Part shown: piece after piece, positions 4,779 through 14,110 of the stretch
How positions within the stretch are numbered: the stretch's first letter is position 1
Layout of the letters: each line of letters begins with the position of its first letter
Source: JAEUOS01 sp031423955
Lineage (GTDB): Bacteria; Pseudomonadota; Gammaproteobacteria; Burkholderiales; JAEUOS01
Direction of reading: 5' to 3'
Assembly: GCA_031423955.1 (NCBI GenBank)
Contig: JANPGJ010000342.1
Span: 1 to 64,000, forward strand
Length of the DNA stretch: 64,000 bases
The notes under the pieces: generated by a model
The model's input: the letters and a program-made list of their open reading frames with translations, nothing else
What the model was told of the DNA's origin: nothing
Database searches by the model: none
Made by a program: the position numbers and the translations under genes

Positions 4779-7139
4779 ATGACCCTGCCACCAATCGAAC
4801 ACCGTATCGCCACTGAACTCGCCGTCCCTGTGGCCAAGGTACAGGCCGCCGTCCGCCTCCTCGACGAAGGCGCGACCGTGCCCTTCATCGCGCGCTACCG
4901 CAAGGAGGTCACCGGGGAACTCGACGACACCCAGTTGCGCATGCTCGAAGCGCGCCTGGCCTATTTGCGTGAACTCGAGGACCGGCGTAGCGCGGTGCTG
5001 GCATCGATTGATGCGCAGGGCAAGCTATCCCCCGAACTGCGCGCCAGCATCGACTTGGCCGAAGACAAGGCGCGGCTGGAGGACCTGTACCTGCCGTACA
5101 AGCAGAAGCGCCGTACCAAGGCGCAGATCGCGCGCGAGGCCGGGCTTGAACCGCTCGCCGACGCGCTGCTGGGCGATCCGTCGCTCGAACCAGAGCAGGA
5201 GGCGGCAGCCTATTTGCGCGCACCGTTCAAGACGCCTGACGACATCGATCATCCCGGGGTGCCGGACACCAAGGCCGCGCTCGATGGCGCCCGCCAGATC
5301 CTGATGGAACGCTTCGCCGAAGATGCCGATCTGCTGCAAGCCTTGCGCGAGTACATGCTGGAGCACGCGGTGGTGCAGTCCAAAATGGTCGACGGCAAGG
5401 CTGACTCCGGTGCCAAATTCTCAGATTATTTCGACTACGACGAGCCGCTCGGTCGCGTGCCTTCGCATCGCGCGCTGGCCTTGTTTCGCGGCCGCCGCGA
5501 AGAGGTGTTGTCGGTGGTGCTCAGGCTGGATAGCGAAGCCGAACGGCCCGACTGGAGCGCGCCGCACAACCCGTGCGAGCAACGCATCGCCGCGCGTTTT
5601 GCGATTCGCGACCGCGGCCGCGCGGCCGACAAATGGCTTGCCGACACCGTGCGCTGGACCTGGCGCGTGAAGTGCGCCTTGCATCTCGAAACCGAATTGA
5701 TGGGTGCCCTGCGCGAGCGCGCCGAGGAAGAGGCGATCCGCGTGTTCGCCACCAACCTGAAGGATTTGCTGCTTGCCTCGCCGGCGGGTCAGCGCGCGAC
5801 CTTGGGGCTCGATCCCGGCTTGCGCACCGGCGTCAAGGTCGCGGTGGTCGATGCGACCGGCAAACTCGCCGCTACCGCCACCATCTACCCGCATGAACCG
5901 CGGCGCGACTGGGCCGGTGCGTTGGCGGTGTTGACGCAGCTGGTACGCGCGCACCGGGTCGAACTGGTCGCCATCGGCAACGGCACGGCCTCGCGCGAAA
6001 CCGACCGTCTTTCCGCCGAGCTGATGGCTGCTTTGCCGGACGCCGGGCTGTCGAAAATCATGGTGTCGGAAGCTGGCGCGTCGGTCTATTCGGCTTCCGA
6101 ATTCGCCGCCCGCGAGTTTCCACAGCTCGATGTCAGCCTGCGCGGCGCGGTATCGATCGCGCGGCGCCTGCAGGATCCGCTGGCCGAGCTGGTCAAGATC
6201 GATCCGAAATCGATCGGCGTCGGGCAGTACCAGCATGACGTCAACCAGGCGCGGCTGGCGCGCAGCCTCGATGCGGTGGTCGAGGATTGCGTCAATGGCG
6301 TCGGTGTCGACCTCAACACCGCGTCGGTGCCGCTGCTGGCCCGCGTGTCGGGGTTGTCAGCCGGCATCGCCGCGGCCATTGTCGGGTTTCGCGATGCGCA
6401 CGGCGGCTTTGCCGACCGCGAGCAACTGCGCCAGGTGCCGCGGCTGGGCGACAAGGCGTTTGAACAAGCCGCCGGGTTCCTGCGCATCTCCAACGGTGGC
6501 AATCCGCTGGATGCCTCCAGCGTGCATCCCGAAGCCTACGGGCTGGTCCGGAAAATCCTGACCGAACAGGGGCGCGACATCCAGTCATTGATCGGCGATA
6601 CCGCGACGCTCAGAAAACTGGTGCCGGCGCAGTATGCGGACGAACGCTTTGGCGTACCAACTGTCGTTGACGTACTTAAAGAACTTGAAAAGCCCGGCCG
6701 CGACCCACGCCCCGAGTTCAAGGCCGCGAAATTCCAGGACGGTGTCAACACCCTGGCCGATCTCAAGCCCGGCATGTTGCTTGAGGGCGTGGTGACCAAT
6801 GTTGCCAACTTTGGCGCCTTTGTCGACATCGGCGTGCACCAGGATGGGCTGGTGCATATCTCCGCGCTGGCCGAAAAATTCGTGCGCGATCCGCATGAAG
6901 TGGTCAAGGCAGGCCAGGTGGTGCGGGTCCGGGTTCTTGAAATCGACCTGAAGCGGCAACGGGTGGCGCTGACCATGCGTCTGTCCGAAAAGCCGGTGGA
7001 TGCCGCTGCGCGCAGCCATGGGCGGGGTGCGTCGAGTGCGCCGACGCCGGCGCGTGTGCGCGCGGTGGCAACATCGGCACCGCCGCCGACCAACCCGATC
7101 GCCGCGGCGCTGGCGCGCGCCCAGACGCGCGGGAGATAA
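4779..7139 (+). CDS. tex: Tex family transcription accessory protein
   Basis: Tex/YhgF is a conserved nucleic-acid-binding protein linked to transcription and RNA handling. The 786-residue product matches the usual ~770-790. Domain order is as expected: helical N-terminal region with VPFIARYRKEVTG, YqgF-like nuclease fold from about residue 339 (LGLDPGLRTGVKV), helix-hairpin-helix repeats at about 507-570 (VGVDLNTASVPLLARVSGL), then an S1 RNA-binding domain at about 657-735 (GVVTNVANFGAFVDIGVHQ). The C-terminal tail is Ala/Pro/Arg-rich and disordered-looking. The ATG at 4779 begins the conserved MTLPPIEHRIATEL segment. It stands alone downstream of tRNA-Arg. Confidence 0.97.
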   Translation: MTLPPIEHRIATELAVPVAKVQAAVRLLDEGATVPFIARYRKEVTGELDDTQLRMLEARLAYLRELEDRRSAVLASIDAQGKLSPELRASIDLAEDKARLEDLYLPYKQKRRTKAQIAREAGLEPLADALLGDPSLEPEQEAAAYLRAPFKTPDDIDHPGVPDTKAALDGARQILMERFAEDADLLQALREYMLEHAVVQSKMVDGKADSGAKFSDYFDYDEPLGRVPSHRALALFRGRREEVLSVVLRLDSEAERPDWSAPHNPCEQRIAARFAIRDRGRAADKWLADTVRWTWRVKCALHLETELMGALRERAEEEAIRVFATNLKDLLLASPAGQRATLGLDPGLRTGVKVAVVDATGKLAATATIYPHEPRRDWAGALAVLTQLVRAHRVELVAIGNGTASRETDRLSAELMAALPDAGLSKIMVSEAGASVYSASEFAAREFPQLDVSLRGAVSIARRLQDPLAELVKIDPKSIGVGQYQHDVNQARLARSLDAVVEDCVNGVGVDLNTASVPLLARVSGLSAGIAAAIVGFRDAHGGFADREQLRQVPRLGDKAFEQAAGFLRISNGGNPLDASSVHPEAYGLVRKILTEQGRDIQSLIGDTATLRKLVPAQYADERFGVPTVVDVLKELEKPGRDPRPEFKAAKFQDGVNTLADLKPGMLLEGVVTNVANFGAFVDIGVHQDGLVHISALAEKFVRDPHEVVKAGQVVRVRVLEIDLKRQRVALTMRLSEKPVDAAARSHGRGASSAPTPARVRAVATSAPPPTNPIAAALARAQTRGR

Positions 7140-7143
7140 GCGA

Positions 7144-7208
7144 GCCGCAATGTCGTGCCGGCCTGTTTTGGGGCGGCAGGTCCGCCGTGATTGGCCGAAC
7201 ATTGCGGC
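7144..7208. repeat. long structured palindrome after tex
   Basis: A 10-bp perfect outer stem (7144-7153 with 7199-7208) encloses a 5-bp stem (7159-7163 with 7193-7197) and a 5-bp terminal hairpin (7172-7176 with 7182-7186). Six A residues follow on the plus strand and no T tract on either strand. It may stabilise the tex mRNA 3' end or be a structured RNA. Confidence 0.5.
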
Positions 7209-7295
7209 AAAAAAGGCGTTGCGCATGGCCAGCGGAGTCAACGACGGGCACGATGTTTGCGTTGTAAGTTTTAACAGCGCAAGCAGACATCGATC

Positions 7296-7991
7296 ATGAT
7301 CGCCCGCACGTCCCACCCTCATCCGCATTTTGGCCGCCCATTGTGTCGCGAAGACCTGGCCACGGGCTCCTTGCGTGCGGCATACCTCAAAACAGAGATG
7401 GGTGCGGTGACCTGGAGCGACCGCCAACTTGATCACTCCCTGGCTTGCGTGCTGTCGAGTGTGCCGCCGGGCGACGTCTGGGTGTTTGCCTATGGGTCGC
7501 TGATCTGGAACCCGCTGTTCCACTTCGCCGACAAGCGGCTGGCGAGGGTATATGGACTGCATCGTTCGTTTTGCCTGTGGTCGCGCATCGGGCGCGGCAC
7601 GCCTCAACAGCCGGGTCTGGTGCTCGGTCTGGATCACGGCGGCTCCTGCGCCGGGTTGGCGTACCGCATCGCGCAATCGCAAGTACAGGAAGAACTGCGC
7701 CTGTTATGGCGGCGCGAAATGGTCACGGGCGCGTATGTCCCAACCTGGGTGAAGGCGAACACGCCCTTCGGCGCGGTGGCGGCGATTGCGTTCGTGATCA
7801 ACCACAAGAGCGTCGCCTACGCCGGCAAGCTCAGTACGCAGGACGCCGCCCGTTGCATTGCCGGTGCCAGCGGCCTGCATGGCCGCTGTGCCGACTATCT
7901 TGCACTGACAGCGGGCGGCTTGCGCGCGCACGGGATTGAAGACCACAAGCTTGGTGAGGTTGAACAGGCGCTGGAAGCAATTCCGGCCTGA
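7296..7991 (+). CDS. ChaC-type gamma-glutamylcyclotransferase
   Basis: ChaC enzymes degrade glutathione to 5-oxoproline and Cys-Gly. Diagnostic residues are VFAYGSLIWNP (residues 63-73, substrate-binding loop) and the catalytic glutamate Glu141 in WRREMVTGAY. Length is 231 residues, close to the family norm. The first ~35 residues are not conserved-looking, so Met35 (MGAVTWSDRQ) is an alternative start. The protein is cytosolic with no signal peptide. It stands between tex and the fumarylacetoacetase-like gene with no sign of an operon. Confidence 0.92.
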   Translation: MIARTSHPHPHFGRPLCREDLATGSLRAAYLKTEMGAVTWSDRQLDHSLACVLSSVPPGDVWVFAYGSLIWNPLFHFADKRLARVYGLHRSFCLWSRIGRGTPQQPGLVLGLDHGGSCAGLAYRIAQSQVQEELRLLWRREMVTGAYVPTWVKANTPFGAVAAIAFVINHKSVAYAGKLSTQDAARCIAGASGLHGRCADYLALTAGGLRAHGIEDHKLGEVEQALEAIPA

Positions 7992-8090
7992 ACAGCGGCA
8001 GCGGGGCTGGCGCCGGCAGCCGGCATTTGCGCGACAATCGCGTTTTTCAGCTGTTCGGCGCCGCCACTGGCTGCGCCGGCTTGATCACCG

Positions 8091-9326
8091 ATGAAACTTG
8101 CCACTCTCAAGGACGGTTCGCGCGACGGCATGCTGGCTGTTGTCTCGCGCGACCTCAAGACCGCCCATCTGGCCGATGGCATCGCGCCCACTATGCAGCG
8201 CGCGCTCGACGACTGGAGCTTCATCGCGCCGCAGCTTGAAGAACTATCGCTTCAGCTCGGCAGCGGCCGGGCGAAGCGGCCGTTCGAATTCGTGCCGGCC
8301 AATTGCATGGCGCCGCTGCCGCGCGCCCACCAATGGCTCGATGGATCAGTGTATGAACAGCATGTCGAACTCCTGACCCGCGCCTTCAGCGGCAAGCTGC
8401 CCGACAATCTGTGGCGCGAGCCGATGATGTATCAGGGCGGGTCCGACGACTTTCTCGGGCCCTGCGATGCTGCCGTCTTCGCCGAGGAGCACTGGGGCAT
8501 CGATTTCGAACCCGAACTCGGCGTCGTGCTGGGCGACACGCCGATGCAGGTACGGCGCGACGATGCGCTCGACCATGTGCGACTGTTGGTGCTGGTCAAC
8601 GACTGGTCGCTGCGCAATCTGATTGGCGCGGAACTGGGCAAGAGTTTCGGCTTCCTGCAAAGCAAGCCGGCGACCGGTTTTGCGCCGCTGGCGATCACGC
8701 CGGACGAAATCGGCGAGGCCTGGAGCGACGGGCTTGCGCATCTGGGCGTCAGCGTCGACTGGAACGGCGTGCGCTTCATGGCCACCAATGCCGGCATCGG
8801 TACGCGCTTCACGTTTGCCGAACTGATCGCCCATGCCGCCAAAACCCGCAACCTCAGGGCCGGCACCATCATCGGCTCCGGCACTGTTTCCTCGGGAGGC
8901 AATGTGGGTTGCATCGCGGAATTGCGCGCGCGCGAGGCGCTGGATTGCGCCGACGAAAAAGGCAGGCTCGGCAAAGCGCGCACCGATTACATGAAGTACG
9001 GTGACCGCGTGCGCATCGAGACCTTCGATGGCGCCGGTAACACCGTGTTCGGCGCCATTGACCAGCAAGTCACCTCACTGCGCCGCCGCCGCGCACCCGG
9101 CGCCGCGGTTGACGACACGGAAACCGCCGCGCCGGCGGCGTTCCCGTCCGGCGGCTTGGTTTCGGGGAACCCCGAAGCGCCTGCCGCAGACGCGGCTGGG
9201 CAAATCGCGGAAGCACCTGCGGCAGGCGAGGTGGAAGCGGATGCGTCTGCCGCCGCGCCGAACCTGCCTGACGTGGCTGAAACCCCGGCGCCCGCGCCGA
9301 CCCCTGCTGCGCCAGGGGCCGGTTAA
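8091..9326 (+). CDS. fumarylacetoacetate hydrolase family protein with a long Ala/Pro tail
   Basis: The catalytic domain covers residues 1-330 and carries the metal-binding motif DFEPELGVVLGD (Glu140 and Glu142) and Asp171 in VNDWS. The core length matches the two-domain FAH-type hydrolases of aromatic and tyrosine breakdown. SGTVSSGGNVG near 263-273 is the conserved glycine-rich loop. The exact substrate is not deducible. Residues 331-411 are an extra low-complexity tail rich in Ala, Pro and Glu, which the family normally lacks; it may be disordered or reflect frame drift past an original stop. The ATG at 8091 begins the conserved MKLATLKDGSRDG. Confidence 0.9.
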   Translation: MKLATLKDGSRDGMLAVVSRDLKTAHLADGIAPTMQRALDDWSFIAPQLEELSLQLGSGRAKRPFEFVPANCMAPLPRAHQWLDGSVYEQHVELLTRAFSGKLPDNLWREPMMYQGGSDDFLGPCDAAVFAEEHWGIDFEPELGVVLGDTPMQVRRDDALDHVRLLVLVNDWSLRNLIGAELGKSFGFLQSKPATGFAPLAITPDEIGEAWSDGLAHLGVSVDWNGVRFMATNAGIGTRFTFAELIAHAAKTRNLRAGTIIGSGTVSSGGNVGCIAELRAREALDCADEKGRLGKARTDYMKYGDRVRIETFDGAGNTVFGAIDQQVTSLRRRRAPGAAVDDTETAAPAAFPSGGLVSGNPEAPAADAAGQIAEAPAAGEVEADASAAAPNLPDVAETPAPAPTPAAPGAG

Positions 9327-9446
9327 CCCTTTTCGCACCGGCCATGCGTTCATGTCTGCATGGATTGCGAATTCACCTGCGCTGCTGCGACTGATGCTGA
9401 TGTCGGCTTCGGGTGGTCAGGCGGACATGCGCCGGCGCTTTCGCGC

Positions 9447-10070
9447 ATGATCGCCACCTCGGCCCCCGGTGGCGATGAAGCCGATATCGATTCGATTGCC
9501 GCCAGCGAGCCGGCAACGGATCCCGATTGCGCGTTGATGCTGGCCTACGCAGGCGGCGATGCGGCGGCGTTCGACCGCCTCTACGCGCATCACTCCGGTG
9601 GTACCTACCGCTATTTTTTGCGCAGCCTGCGCAACGAGGCGCTGGCACAGGAATTGTTTCAGGACCTCTGGATGAACCTGATCCGCGCCCGCACCAGTTA
9701 TGTCGTCGAGGCCAGATTCGCCACCTGGTTGTATCGGATGGCACACAACCGCCTGATCGACCATTACCGACGCGGCAGTGTGGTGGAACTGGTGGCGCTG
9801 GAAACCGGGGAAGATGAACCGGAACCTGCACTCGCCGACGCTGCGCCCGGGCCGGAATCGGCGGCCGCGGCGCGGCAGGCGGCGCGCGAGTTGCTGAGTC
9901 AGGTAGAAGCCTTGCCGGCAGCGCAACGCGAAGCATTCCTGCTGCAGGAGGAAGGCGGGCTGAGTCTGGCCGAGATCGCGGCAGCCACCGGCGCCGGTAT
10001 CGAGACAGTCAAGAGCCGCCTGCGCTACGCGATGGCGCGCCTGCGCAACGGCATGAAGGAATTCAGATGA
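9447..10070 (+). CDS. ECF-type RNA polymerase sigma factor
   Basis: Extracytoplasmic-function sigma-70 factor. Region 2 contains AGGDAAAFDRLYAHHSGGTYRYFLRS... and the RFATWLYRMAHNRLIDHYRR segment that contacts the -10 element. After an acidic linker, region 4 contains LPAAQREAFLLQEEGG followed by the helix-turn-helix SLAEIAAATGAGIETVKSRL. The start could be the ATG at 9447 (used) or 9360; neither has a clear ribosome-binding site, and both leave a nonconserved N-terminus. The stop overlaps the next gene's ATG (ATGA), as expected for a sigma factor and its membrane-bound partner. Targets are unknown. Confidence 0.92.
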   Translation: MIATSAPGGDEADIDSIAASEPATDPDCALMLAYAGGDAAAFDRLYAHHSGGTYRYFLRSLRNEALAQELFQDLWMNLIRARTSYVVEARFATWLYRMAHNRLIDHYRRGSVVELVALETGEDEPEPALADAAPGPESAAAARQAARELLSQVEALPAAQREAFLLQEEGGLSLAEIAAATGAGIETVKSRLRYAMARLRNGMKEFR

Positions 10071-11239
10071 GCCAGGAGCGCGACCCCGAGTTGTCGCAGC
10101 GCTATCGCGCGGCATCGGACCAGGCGCCGCCGACGGCGCTTGATGCGCTCATTCGCGCCGCTGCACATCGGGCTGCAGCACCGGCGCGCAATACGTGGCA
10201 GCGCAGATGGGGGGCGCCGCTGGCCCTGGCCGCCAGTGTGGTGCTGGGCCTGGGCGTGGTACTGCGTGTGGCGGTGGAGCGGCCGGACTTGCAACCCGCG
10301 GCTCACACCGACGCCGGCGGCGACAAGGTGGCAAGTCCGTCAGATAAAGTGCCGGAGAACGCCGCGCCGGCGACTGCGACCCCGACTGAGTCCGCCGCAC
10401 CGCCTGCGCTTGGTCCGGGCGTAAAGAAGGAATCCACCGCCGAATCGCACCGAGCGGAGCGGCCGGTGGCATTGCCGGAAGCCAAGCGCGGCGCCGGGTC
10501 CGAATCGGCGACCGGCGACCCGCCTGGCGCCGCTCGCGATTTGCGCGTCGATCAGGCGTTCAAGCGCGGCGCAGCCAACACCGGTGCTGCGCCGGCGCCA
10601 ACGGCGCCCGGCACCGCGCCGTTGGCGCGGATGCCCGATCCGCTGCCCCAAGCCGAGGCGCGTGTCGCCCGCGACGCAGCACAGGAAATTCCTGCTTTGC
10701 GCGAGCGGGCGGACGTGACGAAAGCGGATGCCGCGGCACAAGCCGGAGCCGCGACGTCGAGCGCGCCGCCGGTGATGCCGGCACCTGCTGCGAGTGCGCT
10801 TCCACAGATCGCAGCGGCGCCGCGACCGCCATCGCCAGCGGCCGCACCGCCAACCCAAGCCGCCGCAGCGCTGCCGCCAGCCGCCGCAGCGCCACCGCCA
10901 GTCGCCGCTCGGCCACCGCCTTTGTTCGTGGCGCCGGCGGCCAAACCGCCGATGGCGGCAGCACCATCGCAAGACCAGACCGGAGCATCGGAGCGGCGCG
11001 CAGAGCCGGCGACTGCGGCACGGGCCAAGGCACTCGCCAACGCAGACTCGGCGGATGCCGCCAACATCGAATTGGGCGCGATGGTGGAAGCGCGGCTGCT
11101 GCCGGAGGAGTGGCTCAGACGCATCATTGCACAACGGCGTGCCGGGCGGCATGGCGAAGCGGACGCCAGCCTGCAGCGTTTCATGCAGCGCTTTCCCGAC
11201 CTTCGCGTCCCGGACGACGCGCGTCTCGCGCGCCCTTGA
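10067..11239 (+). CDS. membrane-anchored Ala/Pro-rich partner of the ECF sigma factor (putative anti-sigma)
   Basis: 390 residues. A short cytoplasmic N-terminus (about 1-44) is followed by one membrane helix (about 45-67, WGAPLALAASVVLGLGVVL) and a long periplasmic region dominated by Ala, Pro and charged residues. The last ~55 residues form a folded-looking segment, EEWLRRIIAQRRAGRHGEADASL, typical of proteins encoded beside such sigma factors. The start codon overlaps the sigma stop. An anti-sigma or envelope-sensor role is inferred from topology and position; no zinc-binding anti-sigma motif (HxxxCxxC) is present. Confidence 0.75.
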   Translation: MSQERDPELSQRYRAASDQAPPTALDALIRAAAHRAAAPARNTWQRRWGAPLALAASVVLGLGVVLRVAVERPDLQPAAHTDAGGDKVASPSDKVPENAAPATATPTESAAPPALGPGVKKESTAESHRAERPVALPEAKRGAGSESATGDPPGAARDLRVDQAFKRGAANTGAAPAPTAPGTAPLARMPDPLPQAEARVARDAAQEIPALRERADVTKADAAAQAGAATSSAPPVMPAPAASALPQIAAAPRPPSPAAAPPTQAAAALPPAAAAPPPVAARPPPLFVAPAAKPPMAAAPSQDQTGASERRAEPATAARAKALANADSADAANIELGAMVEARLLPEEWLRRIIAQRRAGRHGEADASLQRFMQRFPDLRVPDDARLARP

Positions 11240-11362
11240 GCGGCAGGCCGCGATCCAATTCTTTGCAGAGGTTTGCGTGGCTGCCGGTCAGGCGGCCGCG
11301 GCGCTATGACTTAGACTGTGCGGCTGATCAACTGAAGGCCTTTGGTCCGCGCCAGGGTTCGA

Positions 11363-12424
11363 ATGCTCGCCAAGTTCCTGCACTCCTTGCGGCGCAAATC
11401 CGCCAGCGCTGCTTACGAACACGGATTCGCGCTCGCCCACGCCGCCTATGAGCGTGGCGATCTGGATGATGCCGAAGCCGGGTTTGCAAATCTCGTTGCC
11501 GCCCGGCCGGAGTTGCCGGAAGCGTGGCTGTATGCCGGCTTTTGCGCCTTCCGGCAGGACAATCTGCCGCTGGCGCTTGCGCGCTTTGTCGCCGCGCGCG
11601 AACTCGATCCGGATAATCCCGAGTATTCGTACCAGGAATCTGTCGCGCTGGCGGCGCTCGGTTCGATCGAAGCTGCCCGGGTTGCCGCTGCGCGAGCCTG
11701 CGAGCTGGCGCCCACTGTGTCGCCGGCGCACCATTACTGGGCCCGGCTCGAGTTGCCGGGTGACGACTACGTGGCTTTCATGCGGCGCCTCCATCCATTC
11801 CTGAAGCCTGCCACCTATCTCGAGATCGGCGTCTTTCAGGGCATGTCACTGGCACTGGTTGCTCCCGGCACCGAGGCGATCGGGGTCGATCCGGCGCCGC
11901 AGATCTTGCACCCGGTATCGCCGCATGTTGTCGTCGAGGTCATGACCAGCGATGATTTTTTCGCCAGCCGCGGCACGCACACGCTGTTCGGCGGTCGGCC
12001 GCTGGCTCTCGGATTCATTGACGGCATGCACAGGTTCGAGTTCGCCTTGCGTGACTTCATCAACATGGAACGGCTGTGTGCGAGCGACTCGACGATCCTG
12101 ATTCACGACTGCTACCCGCTCAACCGCGCAACCGCCGGGCGCGAAGTGACGACCAGCATGTTCTGGAGCGGCGATATCTGGCGCCTGATCCTGATCCTCA
12201 AGAAATATCGCCCGGATCTGCAGGTCAATACCCTGGCCCTGGCGCCCACCGGTCTTGGCATGGTGCGCGGCCTCGATCCCGCCTCGTCCGTGCTGGCCGA
12301 TCGTTACGACGAAATCGTCGCCGAGTTCCTTGCCATCGACTACGATGTGCTGACCGCCGACAAGCCCGGGACGCTCAACCTGTTCCCCAATCGCTGGGAG
12401 GCGATCGTCAAGCTGTTTGACTGA
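11363..12424 (+). CDS. TPR-containing class I methyltransferase-like protein
   Basis: About 353 residues. Residues 15-120 form TPR-type helical repeats (AYERGDLDDAEAGFANLVAA, then EAWLYAGFCAFRQDNLPLAL). The C-terminal ~220 residues resemble Rossmann methyltransferases: YLEIGVFQGMSLALVAPG is the SAM-binding motif I, followed by IGVDPAP and the acidic segment LGFIDGMHRFEFALRD, then ILIHDCYP. A sugar, surface-polymer or small-molecule methyltransferase is possible; the substrate is unknown. The ATG at 11363 is preferred over a TTG 21 nt upstream. It is an isolated gene between the sigma locus and the TRAP operon. Confidence 0.8.
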   Translation: MLAKFLHSLRRKSASAAYEHGFALAHAAYERGDLDDAEAGFANLVAARPELPEAWLYAGFCAFRQDNLPLALARFVAARELDPDNPEYSYQESVALAALGSIEAARVAAARACELAPTVSPAHHYWARLELPGDDYVAFMRRLHPFLKPATYLEIGVFQGMSLALVAPGTEAIGVDPAPQILHPVSPHVVVEVMTSDDFFASRGTHTLFGGRPLALGFIDGMHRFEFALRDFINMERLCASDSTILIHDCYPLNRATAGREVTTSMFWSGDIWRLILILKKYRPDLQVNTLALAPTGLGMVRGLDPASSVLADRYDEIVAEFLAIDYDVLTADKPGTLNLFPNRWEAIVKLFD

Positions 12425-12526
12425 ATGCCGATGTTGGCAGGGGCAATGGCATAATCGCCATAGGGGCTTTGTTCCAGCTTTCCATCAAGCCCATGCGCCG
12501 CGCCCGCGGCGCCCGAAGGAGACAAG

Positions 12527-13561
12527 ATGCACCATACCCGCCGCCGTTTTCTCAAGACCGGTGCCGCCAGCGTTGTCGGTGGCTTTCCCGCGATCGTTCG
12601 CGCGCAATCGAAGATCACGCTCAAGGTGGCCCACTACGTGCCGGCGCTGCACGGGTTGCAGCGCGAATTCATCGAGCCCTGGGCCCGCGAGATTGAAGCC
12701 AAGACCAATGGCGCTGTCACGTTCCAGATTTCGGCCGCCAATTCCTCACTCGGGCAAGCGCAGAATCAGCTTGACCAGGTACTCAACGGGGTGACCGATA
12801 TCGGCTTCGGGCTGTGCGGCATCCCGCGTGGACGCATGACCCGCTCGACCATCGTCGAAATGCCGTTTCTGGTCAAGACCGCCGAGGCCGGCTCGCGTGC
12901 CTTGTGGAATCTGTATCCGAAGTATTTGAAGGAAGACTACAAGGGCCTCAAGCCCCTGCTGTTGATGACCCACAACGGTGGCCTGATCCACACCAAGGAC
13001 CGGCGCATCGAAAAACCGGAGGATCTGCGCGGCCTGCGCATTCGCACCCCATCCCCCACCGTTTCATCGATGCTCGAGTTTTTCGGCGCCACGCCGGTTG
13101 GCATGCCGCCCGGGCAGGCTTACGAGAACATCCAGAAAGGCGTGCTTGACGGCGCGGCTTTTCCGTGGGACCCGGTGCGCGCTTTCAAGATCGATGAAGT
13201 CACCAAATTTCATTTCGACGCGCAGCTTTATACCGCGTCATTCTGGTTCGCGATCAGCGAAAAGAAATTCAATTCCTTGCCCAAGGACGTGCAAAAGGTC
13301 ATCGATGCCGCCTCCGGCGAGGCGCTGCTGGCGAAAGTCCAGGGCTGGTGGGACAGCTGGGACAAGGCCGGCAAGGCCGCGGCACAGGCGCGCAACAGCA
13401 CCATCGTGACACTCGATAAAGCCGGCCGCGAACAATGGGACCGCACCCTGGTGCCGATGTTCAACAGGGCGATGGTGGAGTTCGAGGGTCAGGGCGTGAA
13501 GAACGCGCGCGAGATCTACATCGAGATGCAGCGCCAGGTGGCGAAGTTCCAGAAAGCCTGA
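12527..13561 (+). CDS. TRAP transporter substrate-binding protein (DctP family)
   Basis: Periplasmic solute receptor of a tripartite ATP-independent transporter. It begins with a twin-arginine-type signal (MHHTRRRFLKTGAASVVGG) with cleavage likely near AIVRA-QS. The mature protein has the DctP pattern: LKVAHYVPALHG, the long region through MTHNGGLIHTKDRRIEKPEDLRGLRIRTPSP, and the conserved Arg that binds a carboxylate ligand in RIRTPSPTV. Length 344 is normal. It is the first gene of an operon with DctQ, CoA-ligase, hydratase, methyltransferase, DctM and a monooxygenase, so the ligand is probably an organic or aromatic acid. Confidence 0.95.
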   Translation: MHHTRRRFLKTGAASVVGGFPAIVRAQSKITLKVAHYVPALHGLQREFIEPWAREIEAKTNGAVTFQISAANSSLGQAQNQLDQVLNGVTDIGFGLCGIPRGRMTRSTIVEMPFLVKTAEAGSRALWNLYPKYLKEDYKGLKPLLLMTHNGGLIHTKDRRIEKPEDLRGLRIRTPSPTVSSMLEFFGATPVGMPPGQAYENIQKGVLDGAAFPWDPVRAFKIDEVTKFHFDAQLYTASFWFAISEKKFNSLPKDVQKVIDAASGEALLAKVQGWWDSWDKAGKAAAQARNSTIVTLDKAGREQWDRTLVPMFNRAMVEFEGQGVKNAREIYIEMQRQVAKFQKA

Positions 13562-13615
13562 GGCCGGCGGGTGGCCACCCGGCCGCCGCGCCAGGCATGA
13601 AGCCGATCCGCGACC

Positions 13616-14107
13616 ATGCAATGGCTTGAGCGATTCACGCGCCGCTGCGCCTACCTGGGCGTGGCCTTGCTGCTGTTGTGCGCGGTATTGAATGTCGGCG
13701 ACATCGCCACCCGTCGCTTCACCAACCTGAACCTGGCAGGCATGGTCGACATCACCCAGTTGATGGTGATGGCCTGCGCGTTCATGTGCATTCCGTACAC
13801 CTTCATGCGTGAAGCGCACATCGATGTCGACTTCATCACCAGTCATTTGCCGCCGCGCATCAACAGCGCGCTGATGGGCGTGTGGAGCCTGGCGGGTGCG
13901 CTGTTCATGGCGGCGGTGACCTGGTATGCCGGCGCCGCCGCCCTGCAGGCCTATGTGAACCGCGACCAGTCGACCACCATCGGCATTCCGATCGTCTGGT
14001 ATTGGCTGCCGCTGCTGTTCGGCTGCGTGCTGTCGGTACTGGCATGCGCAGGCCTGGTGTTTGCGCACTGGCGGCGCGCCGTGCGTGGCGCCGCGCAAGG
14101 GGCTTAG
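13616..14107 (+). CDS. TRAP transporter small permease (DctQ family)
   Basis: 163 residues with four predicted membrane helices (about 13-33, 48-65, 88-108, 130-150). This is the size and topology of the DctQ subunit that couples to DctM. YLGVALLLLCAVLNVGDIATRR and REAHIDVDFITSHLP are typical of the family. It follows the binding-protein gene by 54 bp and precedes the acyl-CoA synthetase by 3 bp, indicating one transcript. The matching large subunit DctM is encoded 3.2 kb downstream at 17328, an unusual split of the transporter genes by enzymes. Confidence 0.93.
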   Translation: MQWLERFTRRCAYLGVALLLLCAVLNVGDIATRRFTNLNLAGMVDITQLMVMACAFMCIPYTFMREAHIDVDFITSHLPPRINSALMGVWSLAGALFMAAVTWYAGAAALQAYVNRDQSTTIGIPIVWYWLPLLFGCVLSVLACAGLVFAHWRRAVRGAAQGA

Positions 14108-14110
14108 GCG

